Notes: generated by a model from the letters alone, not told the origin. Positions 1 to 11,011 are shown, counted from the stretch's first letter. The stretch is DNA of 60,000 bases from Nematostella vectensis (GCF_932526225.1 NC_064048.1:4660437-4720436); one strand, 5' to 3'. Numbers and translations are program-made.

Positions 1-2036
1 GCGAGTCACTGTCCTCTGGTGACGTCATCAAAGTCGTCGTGAAGGATGGCACACGTTGCTACGAGAACCCGTCAATCAAAGACGTGTGTGTCAAAGGGAG
101 ATGTCAGGTAAGGGCCTATTAGCGCATCCCTGAACATACATACTTTCAACAAGCCAAGTTCAGGACCCAGAACTAGAAAGATACTATTTATGCCTTAACC
201 GGGAATCGTGATGGCGTGCGTAAAACGTGAAAATAGGAAAATGCCGTTCTAGATTCACCGTCGCGGACGACAACGCCGTTTTTTCAGCAATTCGTGGGCG
301 CGCGCGCCGTTCTCGATGCCGCCGCCGTCGTCCATGCGTAAGGTCCCAACCATTTTCCGAGCGCCGGCTACTTTTATTTGAACTCATAACTTCCACTCCC
401 TTCTTATCAGTTTCAACCGCCTACTCTGAAAATAAATGAAACCCCTGTCAAAGTAGCTGAAAGTCAATTCTGCCACATTTTTATCTTTATTTAGTCTTTG
501 TCAAAGCAGACCTTTTCATGTCCACCGCGGAGAAGTCTTAATAAACGTGTAAATTCGTCGGAGCCGACTTCCCATCTTCGGTATACTATCTGATGATTGT
601 GCAATTACATTACCTCATAGTCTGTTGGTTGCGACGGGAAACTTGGATCCTTCAAAGTATATGATAATTGTGGACTTTGCGACGGTAACAACGACACATG
701 TACAGTGAACAATGGAACAATTAGCGTCAAGGCTGAAGACGGTAAGAATGTGTAACCGGCAACACCGTTGTGTCATCTTGACAGCTTTAGAAATTAAGCC
801 AATAAGGATGCGAGAAACATTTTTTCTGATTGACATGAACTTCACTAGCCAATCAACGTTGGCAAAGAAATGCTACGTTGCGTTCATGTCAGCCAAAGCA
901 TTGTTCTTCCATACTTATTGGTCAAAATGCTTTAACCTTTATCGTGGTGGCCACGGTAGCGCAAGTCGCATTGTAGAGTGTTTGTCAAAGTGGCCACGGT
1001 AGCGCGCGTTTGCCGAAGTGGCCACACTTCTACACTTTGCATTTTAATGTGTTTGTTGAAATGGCCACGGTAGCGCGCGTCGCATTGTAATGTGTTTACG
1101 TGGTGGCCACGGTAGCACTTTGCATTGTAATGTGTTTGTCGAAGTGGCCACGGTAGCGCACTTCGCATTGTAATGTGTTTGTCAAAGTGGCCACGGTAGC
1201 GGGCGTCCGTTGTAATGTGTTTGTCGAATAGCCACGGTAGTGCGTGTCACATTTTAATGTGTTTGTCAAAGTTGCGACGGTAGCGGGCGTCGCATTGTAA
1301 TGTGTGGGTTGTGTTTTTAGACCAGGAAGCCCTCTTTGAATGCCCAGTGGGCGCAACGAACATACTGGTGCAAGATTACTCCAAGTCTCCAAATTTCTTC
1401 AGTGAGTATACGCCTGTTTCAAATAGGTCACACTCGAGGTTCCTGCATTGATGCATGGATAGCGTAATGATTGCTAAATCCTGGTCTCGAGTCATGTTAA
1501 TTTTGTGTTTATTTTTATTATTATTTATAGATATTTATTATTATTTGATTTTGTATCCAGTAGATTGGTTATTATGGTATGAAAGTCTATCGAGCAAGTT
1601 GAGTACATTTCTGTTTCGATTAAATTTTTCATGATTGCCTGAGGTTGCAGTTGAAATAGAAATTGTTTCCACACGAATATATTTGTGGAGTTTAGCTCCA
1701 AAACATTTCTTCTTGGGGTGGGGAGTTTCATAGATCTTGTATTTTTTTATCCTTGTCATCGTTTTTTGGTTGACGTTTTGTTACAGCGATTTTATACTAA
1801 AGCATTTATAACAGCATTTAGAACCATTTACAGCATAACAACTGAATACTTGATGTTTTTCATTTCTTTTCCTAGCGGTGCAGATTATCGGTATGGTGAA
1901 CGAGACACTTCTCGACGGCAACGCCTCTGCCCCAGGAATCTACGAGATCGCGGGCACCAGTTTCTTGTACTCTCGTAATGACGAGGTCGAAAAGCTGCTT
2001 GCGCTTGGTCCACTCAAAGAAGGTGTTGTTGTCAAG
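1..2036 (+). CDS. ADAMTS gene, exons for cysteine-rich domain end and spacer
   Basis: Exons 1-107 and 621-741 encode the run VVVKDGTRCYENPS, CVKGRCQ, VGCDGKLGS and YDNCGLCDGNNDTC, the classic end of the ADAMTS cysteine-rich domain. Exon 1321-1401 encodes ECPVGATNILVQDYS, the start of the spacer. Exon 1876-2036 continues the spacer with GIYEIAGTSFLYSR and LLALGPLKEGVVVK. Donors are at 108, 742, 1402 and 2037 and acceptors end at 620, 1320 and 1875. Exon 1 is entered with two bases of a split codon, so an upstream exon exists outside the window. Confidence 0.88.
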
Positions 2037-5000
2037 GTCAGTCTGGTGATGTGAGGGATTTATGTGTAGTAAGTTACTTAGAGAAAATATTTTCAGTGAG
2101 ATCGATGATCGAAGAAGATAGATAGTGGTGGTGATGATGGTGGCTATTTTAGGGATAAATATGATGGTGATGGTGATGGTGGTAATGATGATAATGATGA
2201 TGATGATGATGGTAATGATGGTGATAGTAATAGTGGTGGTGATGATGGTGGCTATTTTAGGGATAAATATGATGGTGATGGTGATGATGATGGTACAAAT
2301 GATGGTGATGGTGATAGTGATGGGGATAGTAATAGTGATGGTAGTGATGATGGTAGTGATGGTGATAGTGATAGTTGTGATGATGGTGATTGTGGCTATT
2401 TTAGGGATAATCATGATGTTGGTGGGATGATGTTGATGGTAATGATGGTGATAGTAGTGATGATGGTGATGGCGTTTGCGGTAGTGTTGTTTCTTCGATA
2501 GTGTTGATTACAACGACGACGAAAATGTGATGACGTAGAAAAAACGAGACTAGAGATCTGTTGTGATAATTTTAAAACGGTGATGGTCATAATGATTTAT
2601 TCTGATGATGGTCAACTTGAATTCAATCCCATGTCATTTAGGCCTCCCTCATGTTTTATTTTCGCGATTTTCCAGGCCAGGAAAAAGAACATAACGAGTA
2701 ACACACCCATTTTCATGAAGTACGAATACTACAAACCGAACAAGGAGCCCACTGTGTATGTGTGGAGGCCAGTTGGATGGTCGGAATGCTCTGTTCCATG
2801 TGGTGGAGGTAAGATGGTAGCTGTGTTAGGGATAAGGAGATAAGGCGGGGCTAGGGAGGGGTTGGAGAAGCCCACTGTGTATGTGTGAAAGCCAGTGGGA
2901 TGGTCAAAATGCTCTATTCCATGTGGTAGGTTTTGTGGTCGGTGTGTTGGTGATGATGGGGTTGGAGTTGTGTTTTAGGGGGTTGGGTTTGAAGAAGCCC
3001 ACTGTGTATGTGTGGAAGCCAGTACCGTGTGGTGGAGGTAAAATGACCGGTGTGTTGTTGATGATGATGGCGGAGAGATGCAAGGAGTAGAGTGGGAATG
3101 ATAGTCAGATAATGGCAAGGAAGGGCAAGGAGGGATACTGTACGTCTTAGATAACAATAACGTTACGATATTCAATTTATCTACTGTGAACTTAACATAA
3201 GACGTTCATTTATTTCAAGAGCTTATTTAGAATTAATTCAAACAAGAAAACATTTAAATACTGTTTGCTTTCAGGTATGCAGAAACGAATTTACGACTGT
3301 TACCGCAAAAAAGACAGCATGATGGTTAAATACAAACTGTGTTACGGGGTTACTAGACAAAAGCCATGGAAAAGAAAGTGTAATACCAAGATCTGTAAGG
3401 CCAGGTATGATAATATTTGGTTAACGATGAAGCAAAGCGTAAAATGACCACAATACATTTTGTTCAAGTTTTTGGATTCTGATAATCGCGGATTTTGCCG
3501 ATTCTTGAATTAATAAATAATAACGTATATGATGTTTTTATCTTGTTTTATTCTATCATGCTTTGCGGATTCGCGGTGGAGCAAAACTTTGTTGTTTTAT
3601 TTCCAGTTACTTCTGGCGAACATATCAATGGAGCCAGTGTTCAGTCACTTGTAGTAATGGAATCCAAGTGCGTGACGTCAAATGTATATCTTCCAAATAT
3701 GGAGAGCCCAATAAAACAGCATCAGATTCCTATTGTGGCGAAGACAAGCCGCTGACCACTAGAAACTGCATTAGGGGCGAGTGCTTGGCAATGTGGAAGG
3801 CGGGGCCCTGGGGCGAGGTAAGTCATCCCAATCTTCTTTTTCGATTCAATAAGTTCCATAACCACGACGGAAATATTTTTATATTCTTAGGAAATCTTCT
3901 TAGATACCTCTCCCCGTAATTTTACCCTTGCGTGTGAACTATTCTGGACACCAGATTTTGTATTAACACCCCCACCCACCCACCCAACGGTGAAAGACCC
4001 CTCCCCAAAGATTCCCAATTCCTTTTATGGGGTGGGGAGGAGTGGGTGCAGGGCAAGGATTATTCTGATAATAAGCTGCGAATTTTTCTCTAATTTGGCT
4101 AGGGCGTCGGGGACAGTTCGCACGCCTATGGGGTAGAAGCTAAGAACGTAACTTGACCGGGTTTTTTAACCGAACACGGAGAGCGCGTCAAAAGGAGGAA
4201 TATTTCAGCCAAATTAGAAGGAAATTCGTGGTCTATATATCTATCAGAATTTAGCCTAACAAACACTGTTCCTACCGCCATTTATCACTTAAACACTGTT
4301 CCTACCGCTCTTTGTCACTTAAACGTGATCATACGAGTGAGTAAGCGACGCATAATTTCGCAGTATTCGAGTGAATCATTTGAGTGTATGAGCTCCCAAA
4401 CTGAGCCTCGTATCTTTGAAGTACATCAAAGGTCATGCGTTCTTTTTTTTCGCCAGTGCTCGAAGACGTGTGGCAGAGGTCTGCAAACACGCACTGTGGA
4501 ATGCTTTGACCGGGATGGAAAGCCGTCATTTCTCTGTACAGATGAGTCCAGGATGAGGTCCACTAAACATTGTACCTTAAACGACTGCGTGGATGACAGT
4601 AAGTCACGGGTTTTATTGATTTATAATCCCTGATAATTTATTGTAAGTCATGTATGAGTTATTTTAAGTCCAAGATGAGTTATTATAGAAAGTCCCGGAT
4701 GAGTTATAGTAAGTCTCAGAAAAAATTTTAAAGTTATTTTTTTATCTCCCGCATCGGCCTTTGAAGAGTGTTATTATAGTCCCGTATGAGTTGTTGTAAG
4801 TCCCGGATGAGTTATTACCGATTTTTTTGTATGAACCTAAACTGGAAGAACCTCAACTGGTTTTGACAGGAAAGCAGTATTAAAACAAATCGATCTGCTA
4901 ACTGTTACAATGTAAAGTTTCGCTATATCTATTTTTGCGCTGTTTGCGATACAGATATAAATCGGCAAATCCTCTATAAAGAAATGATACCACTATTACC

Positions 5001-7873
5001 AAAATCCATTATGTCCTGCCGTTTGTTTTTCCATTTGAGTGCATTGTCATAATTCTCTCAGGGATGTTGAATAATCCTATTTTGATAAGAAAAAAAAGCA
5101 AAGCATTCTGGTAGTATAATCTGCGAAGTATGCTTTATAAATTATTGTATTTTATCGGTTTTCAGACCCAGTGGTTCTCGGAAATCTGTCTTGTACATTT
5201 GAGGCGGGTTACTGCCGATGGCGAAATTCACGCGATGATCAGTTTGACTGGCAGCTGCATTCTGGGGCTACACTCAGCCGCTATACGGGACCCAGCTACG
5301 ACCACACTTTCCGGTCGCACAAACTCAAAGGTAAGCAGAATACACGACTTTTAAGTCGCAAGAGTAAACAGAATACACGGCTTTCAAGTTGCATGTGTAA
5401 GCAGAATACACGACTTTAAAATCACAAGAGTGAACAGAATACAAGACTTTAAAGTCGCAAGAGTAAACAGAATGCACTACTTGTAAGTCGCAAGGGTAAA
5501 CAGAATACACGACTTTCAAGTTGCATGTGTAAGCAGAATACACGCATTTAAAGTCGCAAGAGTAAACAGAATACAAAACTTTAAAGTCGCAAGAGTAAAC
5601 AGAATACACGACTTTTAAGTGTAAGGTAAGTCGCAAGTGTAAGGGAGTCTGGTAATTTTGTCAGTGCCTTGTCTTGATTGGAGGCCATTTCAGTGCTAGT
5701 CTATTAAACGCTTCAATGATTTTGAATGACAGAAGTCAGAAGGCGATTTAGCAGTTGGAAGTCGTCGGCGGGAGTTCTCAGAATATTTTAAAATGCAGTA
5801 ATTAATCATCTGTGCCGTGAAAAACACTCAACTGCCGAATATGAAGATTCAAATTAAAGCCTAAACAGCAATACCACGCAATCTGGATCGGCAGTCATTT
5901 TTGCCTTGTCTTTTAGGCAAATACATCTACTGCGAAGCCTCTGCACCTCAGAACTTTAACGATCGAGCTCGCTTGCTCAGTCCTACCATACATCTTAGCA
6001 AACTTTGCCTGGATTTCTGGTACCACATGCTGGGCGAAAAGATGGGCGCGATAAATGTCTACCTGGAAACGGACGCGGGTCTGACCAGACTTTGGTCCAG
6101 GAAGGGGAACCAGGGAGGACGTTGGCAGAACGCTATGATGCAGATATCTAGTTCTACGAGCTATAAGGTGAGTAGGATGACTAGAAACACTGCAGACAAG
6201 CTGTAGAATAACATTGTGGTCTAGGCGTGGTGGAATCAGGAAAATAAACCAACAGGTTCCAATGAAATGTTTTATGCCTCTGTCTAAACGGAGTAGTTTC
6301 CTGACGTCTCGAGCATTAGCCTTTCGTTGGAGCAGAAGAGGATGGTCTATGTGAAAATAATCTTCTTTTGCTCGAAACGCCAGCGAAACCACTTCCACCT
6401 TCTGCTGATATATTTCCCGCCGACTGCTCCGTACGACACACTGCGTTACATAAGTCGCCTATCCCCTGTTGCCTATCTTTTCACGAACTTCGTGGCAGAA
6501 AGGGCGCAAACGACACGTCCCCACTCGTTCCCTGTCAGCTGCTTACACTCGTATCTCCTCCAAAGTATCCCACTCAATCCCGTCCTGATTCGCGGTTTCT
6601 CCACCACTCGCCGTTTCTCCACCGAGTTGTCTTTTGTCTGCCACGCCCTTCACCCCCTTCCCCTTCCGCTGATGTTCCGTGGCTGCGTATTGATGTATCA
6701 CCTTCCCTCTGTATAACATAGATTATTTTCATTCTTCTATCAGAGCTCTTGCCCTATCATTTTTAATCTATAACTGGTCACTTCTTTGCGGTTCTAATAC
6801 TAAGGTTTGCTCGTTGTGCTTTCTCCATCTTCTTCGTACTAAAGTAGGCCACCGTTGTCGAGCACTTGAAAGCACCAGCTAAATACTGCGAATATACAGG
6901 GAACTAGAAATATCTAGAAATTTCGAGAAAGGCCAAAAATTTAAGCCTTTCAGAAAATGATATTGTGCAAGCATACGAACACTGCCTTATGGTTTCTCTT
7001 ACTCTAGATTGTTCTAGAAGGTGTCAGGGGACCGGGCTATTCTAGTGACATGGCGATAGATGACATCACAGTCTATAGAGGAAGGTGCCCGGATTCCAAG
7101 TACTGTAAGTATTCAGTATCTCGTCTAAAAGTAAGTGTTCTGTACTTCGTCTCATACCCAACGGGTGGGTTGGTGGGGGGTTAGGGGGTCGGGGGTGCTC
7201 CCTATATTCTCTATACGTCCTTGGATAGTTAATGTTTTATCATAGACAGGGTCAGGGTTACAGACCCTCGGCAACACCCTCATACCCATAAACACAGAGC
7301 CGTAGCAGGCCATGTAAAATTTGGGGGGGGGGGCACAATACAGAAGTATTTAGAAAATATATGTAATATAATATGGGGGCACGGCCACGCCCCTACTACG
7401 GCCCTGAAACAGGAACTTAGTCACTAGAGTTTTCACGAGACTTTTCAGAATATTGCAAATCGCATTAATTTAAAAAAGGCTGAATTTTCTGTGGAAACCG
7501 ACATTCAGTGACGAACTCTTCTGTCAAATGATAGCGTTACCTCTCTCACATGCTCGGAGACCCATCATTCTTTACGGGCGCTCCAAAAGAATTCGCTGGA
7601 AAACAGAGCATGCCACGGCATCAAAGGCGGTTTATAGCAGCCCTGTGAGAGCTAGCGATTAGTAGAACTCTCACGCGACTCTTATCTTTTGATTGAGTAT
7701 TAAAGCGCGCTGTTTCTTGCTTAGATCGCCCAGAGTGCGTCGAGGACCGGTCACGTTATTGTAAACTCGCCGTACGATTCGGATGGTGCTCTTCGTCCGT
7801 CTGGGGTAACAGGTTATGCTGTAGGTCATGTTCGAAGACAATAGCCAGGTTTGCTCAGCAAAGGATGACCTAG
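1..7873 (+). CDS. ADAMTS-family extracellular protein with TSP1, MAM and PLAC domains (3' part, 12 exons)
   Basis: Exons were joined by splice sites and phase: 1-107, 621-741, 1321-1401, 1876-2036, 2676-2808, 3275-3404, 3607-3817, 4457-4598, 5166-5330, 5917-6167, 7008-7104, 7725-7873. All twelve keep one frame and give about 581 residues. The order is the end of the ADAMTS cysteine-rich domain, the spacer, three thrombospondin type 1 repeats, a MAM domain and a PLAC domain ending at TAG. The family acts in the extracellular matrix, either as metalloproteases or as catalytically dead ADAMTS-like proteins. The metalloprotease domain, if present, lies upstream of the window, so the two cannot be told apart here. 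The gene is secreted by family knowledge; no signal peptide is visible because the 5' end is missing. The MAM domain between the TSP1 repeats and PLAC is unusual for the vertebrate family. Confidence 0.88.
108..620 (+). other. Intron 1 of the ADAMTS gene
   Basis: It has a GTAAGG donor and a TCATAG acceptor. Nothing else is recognisable; short open frames here on both strands have no family match and look non-coding. Confidence 0.7.
950..1310. repeat. Minisatellite with a GTGGCCACGGTAGC core, next to an exon acceptor
   Basis: About eight units of roughly 44 bases share GTGGCCACGGTAGCGC followed by CATTGTAATGTGTTTGT. The array ends about ten bases before the acceptor of the exon at 1321. The same core occurs in a second array at 29020-30485. 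Confidence 0.9.
2110..2500. repeat. GAT/GGT trinucleotide-rich microsatellite
   Basis: Long imperfect runs of GATGGT and GATGAT units lie in the intron between 2036 and 2676, with three copies of GGCTATTTTAGGGATAA embedded. The long open frames here on both strands are low-complexity artefacts. The remainder of this intron, 2500-2675, shows nothing else. Confidence 0.9.
2676..4598 (+). CDS. ADAMTS gene, exons for three thrombospondin type 1 repeats
   Basis: Exons 2676-2808 and 3275-3404 encode TSP1 repeat 1 (VGWSECSVPCGGG to KCNTKIC). Exon 3607-3817 encodes repeat 2 (QWSQCSVTCSNG to NCIRGEC) and the start of repeat 3 (GPWGE). Exon 4457-4598 completes repeat 3 (CSKTCGRGLQTRTVEC to LNDC). Each repeat has the spaced tryptophans and the CSxxC core. 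Repeat 3 has the CxxTCG form known as an O-fucosylation site in this family. Intron phases are 1, 2 and 0. Confidence 0.87.
2862..3060 (+). repeat. Two decayed copies of the TSP1 exon end and its donor site
   Basis: Downstream of exon 2676-2808 the segment GAAGCCCACTGTGTATGTGTG recurs at about 2868 and 2993. Each copy is followed by a damaged version of the exon end, CCATGTGGTAGG and CCGTGTGGTGGAGGTAA. The first copy has an in-frame TGA. These are tandem partial duplications spanning an exon and its 5' splice site; they are not functional exons in the assembled model. Confidence 0.75.
4599..4830 (+). repeat. Short tandem repeat built from an exon end and donor
   Basis: The junction GGATGACA / GTAAGTCACGG is followed by several degenerate units of about 20 bases of the form CCGGATGAGTTATTGTAAGTC. 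Most units keep a GTAAGT-like donor. Confidence 0.7.
5166..7104 (+). CDS. ADAMTS gene, exons for MAM domain
   Basis: Exon 5166-5330 encodes LSCTFEAGYCRWRN, DDQFDWQLHSG and YTGPSYDHT, the start of a MAM domain. Exon 5917-6167 supplies the middle (LDFWYHMLGEKMGAINVYLE and NQGGRWQ). Exon 7008-7104 supplies the end (RGPGYSSDMAIDDITVYRGRC). The conserved cysteines and the final IDDI motif are present. MAM domains mediate adhesion or oligomerisation in extracellular proteins such as meprins. Phase continuity with the TSP1 exons (phase 1 at 4598 to 5166) ties this domain to the same gene. Confidence 0.87.
5331..5640 (+). repeat. Minisatellite starting exactly at the MAM exon donor
   Basis: About nine units of roughly 34 bases (GTAAGCAGAATACACGACTT followed by TAAGTCGCAAGA) begin at the donor of exon 5166-5330. 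The first unit is the authentic 5' splice site, and later units keep GTAAGC or GTAAAC at the same place. Confidence 0.85.
6297..6345. mobile_element. Short MITE-type repeat fragment
   Basis: CCTGACGTCTCGAGCATTAGCC followed by TTTCG resembles one arm of the hairpin at 13785-13866 and is probably a fragment of the same dispersed family. The rest of the intron 6168-7007 shows nothing convincing. Confidence 0.4.
7295..7406. mobile_element. Small MITE with inverted ends CAGRGCCGTAGCAGG
   Basis: The left end CAGAGCCGTAGCAGG and the right end CCTACTACGGCCCTG are imperfect inverted repeats around a 112-base body with a poly-G run. Related fragments occur at 34903-35035 and 41016-41121, so this is a dispersed non-autonomous element. 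Confidence 0.65.
7725..7873 (+). CDS. ADAMTS gene, terminal exon with PLAC domain
   Basis: The acceptor ends at 7724 after TTTCTTGCTTAG. The exon, entered in phase 1, reads PECVEDRSRYCKLAVRFGW, then CSSSVWGNRLCCRSC, and then stops at TAG 7871-7873. The spaced cysteines and the final CCRSC match the PLAC (protease and lacunin) module that ends many ADAMTS and papilin proteins. An AATAAA at 8249-8254 could be the poly(A) signal. A less likely alternative is a donor inside the exon (AGCCAG then GTTTGC at 7847) joining an exon at 8457. Repeat copies of this exon end follow immediately downstream. Confidence 0.78.
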
Positions 7874-8200
7874 GCCACGTGCCAAGCCAAGGGAAGGGAC
7901 AACGGTAAGATAGCGAGTAATAGCCAGGCAGCAAGTATCAAGGTATACATACTAATGGTTGGGAAATTGGTAAATAGAGCGGGTAATAGCCAGGTTTGGC
8001 AGAGGCTGACTTGGCCAAATAATAAGCTATATATAAGGGATGGGTAAAGATGGGTAAAGATGGCCCGTAAAGACGGCGAGTAATAGCCAGGCTTTTTTGC
8101 AACAGAGGCTGACTTGGGGCAAGTATCAAGCTATACATAAGGGAGGTGAATTACAGTAAAAGATAGCGAACAAATATACAGGTTTACCCAACAGATATCC
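7838..8200. repeat. Irregular tandem repeat overlapping the PLAC exon end
   Basis: The motif AATAGCCAGG recurs at about 7840, 7919, 7985 and 8079, with AGAGGCTGACTTGG and AAGCTATACATAAGGG between copies. The first copy lies inside the terminal ADAMTS exon. Confidence 0.65.
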
Positions 8201-9445
8201 AGCGCTATTGAGCTTCCTTTGGGGAAAGGGAGATAAAGAAGGCTTACAAATAAACCGAATATAAATCTTTTAATCTTGGTGAGGAGAGGGAACCCTCCCG
8301 CCTTTCTTTCATTTTTATCTTCGCATCTCATTTGCATAGTTTATCATAGCCTACGAAATCACGCGTCACGTTTAGCTGGATCAACGGGCTTTGATGATAA
8401 CTTTTTCTTGATTCGGTGCTCCCTAATCATTCCTTTTTCTGGAAAGCCTTACCACAGGTACCAGGAGATCATCCTCGGAAACCAAGGGCGTCGAGGTCGA
8501 AGACGCGAGAACGAGAAGGGAACAAGGCCGGCGGAGGGGACGGGGCGGTGAGAAGAAACCGCCGTCTCGCTCTCGCGCCTCGTTACGCTGACCGCGACGC
8601 CCTGGGTACCAGAGGATGCGAGAGGGTAAAATCTTAATAGTTTTAGGTAGCAAGATCTTATGCTCTTTTGCGTTGTCTAGACATGTGATTTATGGAACTT
8701 TTGACAATCAAGCTCAATCAAAATCAGAACCATTTGCATTCGATGAGTTCAACATTGATGAGAAGTACTTGGATTATGAAAAAAACTTTGTCTGAAATGT
8801 TCGAATTATCATCGAACAAAGTCGTTCGAATTGAATCAGTTGATTTCATGTTCATGTTCGGTAATCGTGCTCATCAGAATGTCGATCGATTGAGTTCGAT
8901 TAGTATTGCGGTTCCCCTACATCGTATTGAAGATGGCCGACATGCCATGATATTGTACAAAGTAATGACAATATAAAATTACATAAAACATTCTAGAAGT
9001 ATATATAGGTCAAATCAAGGTTTTTCACGGTCAAGGCAAATTATTGTACAGTGATGAAAGCGAATTAACTTCAACATATTATTGTAAAGACTGCTTTAAA
9101 TGTATGGGTCTTCAAGCTAAAATAAAGAATATTACATTTTAACTATGATCAATTCGTGTTCTCTGTATACGCGTATTTAGAAAGCAAATGGCAATTGGCG
9201 GTTTTGTAAGCAGGGGAGATGGGGGGGGGGGGGTAACAATTGATAATATCCACAGATCCCCCCCGCCTCTCCAATTTTACGGTAGGTTATGGTGTACCCT
9301 TCGAGTAGTCCTAGGACCCCTATTAATCATTTATAGCCATCTTGACCTAGCCAAAGTCGTTACGTTGCGCCGATAAATAAATTCTAGGTTGGCCATGAAA
9401 CGTCGTCAGCCATACTTGTTTGAATTTGCTCCCAACAAAGAAGTA
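8200..9445. other. Intergenic sequence with no supported gene
   Basis: This stretch holds an acceptor-like site at 8456, a 94-codon open frame at 8692-8976 without a recognisable domain, and a G13 tract at 9221-9233. Nothing can be assigned with confidence. Confidence 0.5.
8249..8254 (+). terminator. Possible poly(A) signal of the ADAMTS gene
   Basis: An AATAAA hexamer lies 376 bases after the stop codon. A second one lies at 9121-9126. Neither can be confirmed without transcripts. Confidence 0.35.
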
Positions 9446-9706
9446 TATAAAATCTTGCCTATATATAAAAGCCTTTAACAGCACTTTTTTATTATAACTG
9501 TAGGATATTATTATTCTCTATTTCTAGCTATTTCCAGGCTATAGTTTTTGTTTTGTTAAAACCCTGGCTACGCCGCTGTTTGGTGAAATCTCAGCCTGGA
9601 TGTTCTTATAATTAAGGTTTTTTTTTATAAAAAAAAAAAAACGGGTCTATTCTATGTTTGAAAATTTGGGGTATATGCTGGCTCCGCTAGTGCCTAAAAT
9701 CTATAC

Positions 9707-9763
9707 CGGCTATGCCATGCTGTCGAGTCCTAATAAGGACGAAACAGCTGTCCATGGTTGCCG
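9707..9763 (+). ncRNA. Hammerhead ribozyme 1, type I, short stem III
   Basis: Stem I is CGGC and CCATG pairing with CATGG and GCCG around an internal loop. Stem II is GTCC/GGAC with a TAATAA loop. Then GAAAC, an AGCT loop and GTC at 9750-9752 form the minimal stem III and cleavage site. The core reads CTGTCGA instead of CTGANGA: the essential A6 is T, so this copy is probably inactive. Confidence 0.8.
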
Positions 9764-10065
9764 AACTGCACGGGTAATATAGACTGTGCTAGCGTCCCGT
9801 CTTGGCCCGACTGGTGCCAATGTGTGTATGCTAGTGTGCTTTTAAAGTCCACATTTATGTATACATACTCGCAAGGATAGTTTGGCTATCCGACAGAGTT
9901 TTAGACTAGCAAAGGTCGCATGCGTGATCCGCACAATTGGCATCACGCTAGCCCGGTCGCAGCTCTAGATCCCACATGGATCTAAGCTGTGGTTTAAAGC
10001 ACTTCGTTCGAGTCGAAGTCGCCCTGCAGTTTTTTTTTTGCCGATGAAGTTTAACTGAGGAAAAC

Positions 10066-10122
10066 CGGCTATGCCATGCTGACGAGTCCTAAAAAGGACG
10101 AAACAGCTTTCCATGGTTGCCG
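10066..10122 (+). ncRNA. Hammerhead ribozyme 2, type I, intact core
   Basis: The core CTGACGA and GAAA are intact, with stem II GTCC/GGAC and loop TAAAAA. Stem I pairs as in copy 1. The minimal stem III has TTC instead of GTC at 10109-10111, which breaks the C15.2-G16.2 pair and may weaken cleavage. Confidence 0.82.
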
Positions 10123-10560
10123 AACTGCACGGGTAATAGACTGTGCTAGCGTCCCGTCTTGGCCCGACTGGTGCCAATGTGTGTATGCTAGTGTGCTTTT
10201 AAAGTCCACATTTAAAATTTATACATTACTCTTCACTTGCTAATAACTGCATGTATCCCACACTATGCACCATACCTCCCGTAATCCCGTAGGAATTTAC
10301 TTAGCCAGATACTATAATGACCATAATGTTCTCTTGATAGAGGTAGTAGTTCCAAGTTCTTGTCTTACCTCAGTCTCTATTATCGTTCTCGATTGGCCCG
10401 CTCCTGATTTCGCGTGTTTCGCGACTTTTTTGTATACCAAATGTTTCATTGTTTTTGTCCTTTGAAGGAAATATCCATGTATCCATTCACACAGTGGCTA
10501 GCTTCATGTTAGATCAAAGGCGCTTCATAGCAGCAACCCGGCGAACGAACCCTCGACCCT

Positions 10561-10695
10561 CAGCCTAGTCCCAGGCTTTCTTATCGTTTTTCCTGTGGTT
10601 GGGTTTCCTGTGGTCGAGCTCGCCCCAGCCCCAGGCTACCTCACGGTTCATCTCCGAGCACAGAAAAACCGATAAGAACGCCTGGGACTAGGCTG
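10561..10695. repeat. Foldback: inverted arms CAGCCTAGTCCCAGGC / GCCTGGGACTAGGCTG
   Basis: The arm at 10561-10596 is the reverse complement of the arm at about 10659-10695, including TTCTTATCG and the A/T run. The same foldback recurs in unit B near 12664-12800. It has the look of a MITE. Confidence 0.65.
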
Positions 10696-10737
10696 CTCGA
10701 CCATCTTATCTTATTCTCAAGACATAAGGTAGAGTTA

Positions 10738-10793
10738 ATTTATTATCCCGAGGGGGGGGTGGGAAGGGGGGGGGGGGGGGGGGGGGGGGGGGG
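10738..10793. repeat. Poly-G tract, 28 G in a row
   Basis: One of many G or C homopolymers in the window. Others of 12 or more lie near 9221, 12851, 17848 (C), 30796, 35004 (C), 37594, 38177 (C), 42519, 42651, 45887 and 46008. Confidence 0.85.
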
Positions 10794-11011
10794 CGTGAGG
10801 ACTTTGATAAAAGTAGGGGATAACATTTGTTGATCCCCCCCTTCAGGAGGAACAACATTTTCCATACCCCCCAACCCCCCTAACGCTTCCCCCATATTTT
10901 TGGTCCCCCCCCCCCTCCAAAAAGTCGAAGAAAGAAGGAGCAAAGGAAAGGAATGGCAATGACAATGTCAAAGAAAAACAATCAAGAGATTAGCTGCAAG
11001 CTGGACAGAAA

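Larger units (their letters stand above)
9705..10214 (+). mobile_element. Retrozyme-like element with two hammerhead ribozymes (copy A)
   Basis: A direct repeat of about 152 bases (9705-9857 and 10064-10214) flanks about 205 bases of unique sequence. A type I hammerhead motif lies at the start of each repeat. The cleavage points would be 9752 and 10111, which would release a 359-base unit. This is the layout of retrozymes, non-autonomous elements that move through circular RNA. No protein is encoded. The class is established; assigning this copy to it is inference. Confidence 0.75.

Noticed and set aside
1872-2430. Open frames of 100-180 codons rich in Ile/Thr or Met/Val
   Set aside because: They translate the GAT/GGT microsatellite; the true coding exon here is 1876-2036 on the plus strand.
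6327-6721. Overlapping open frames of 117-129 codons in an ADAMTS intron
   Set aside because: No domain, no codon-like pattern, and they start in a MITE-like fragment.
8457-8590. Possible last exon of the ADAMTS gene after the acceptor CTTACCACAG
   Set aside because: The PLAC domain at 7725-7873 already gives the expected family ending with a stop. The frame at 8457 is Arg-rich low complexity without a domain.
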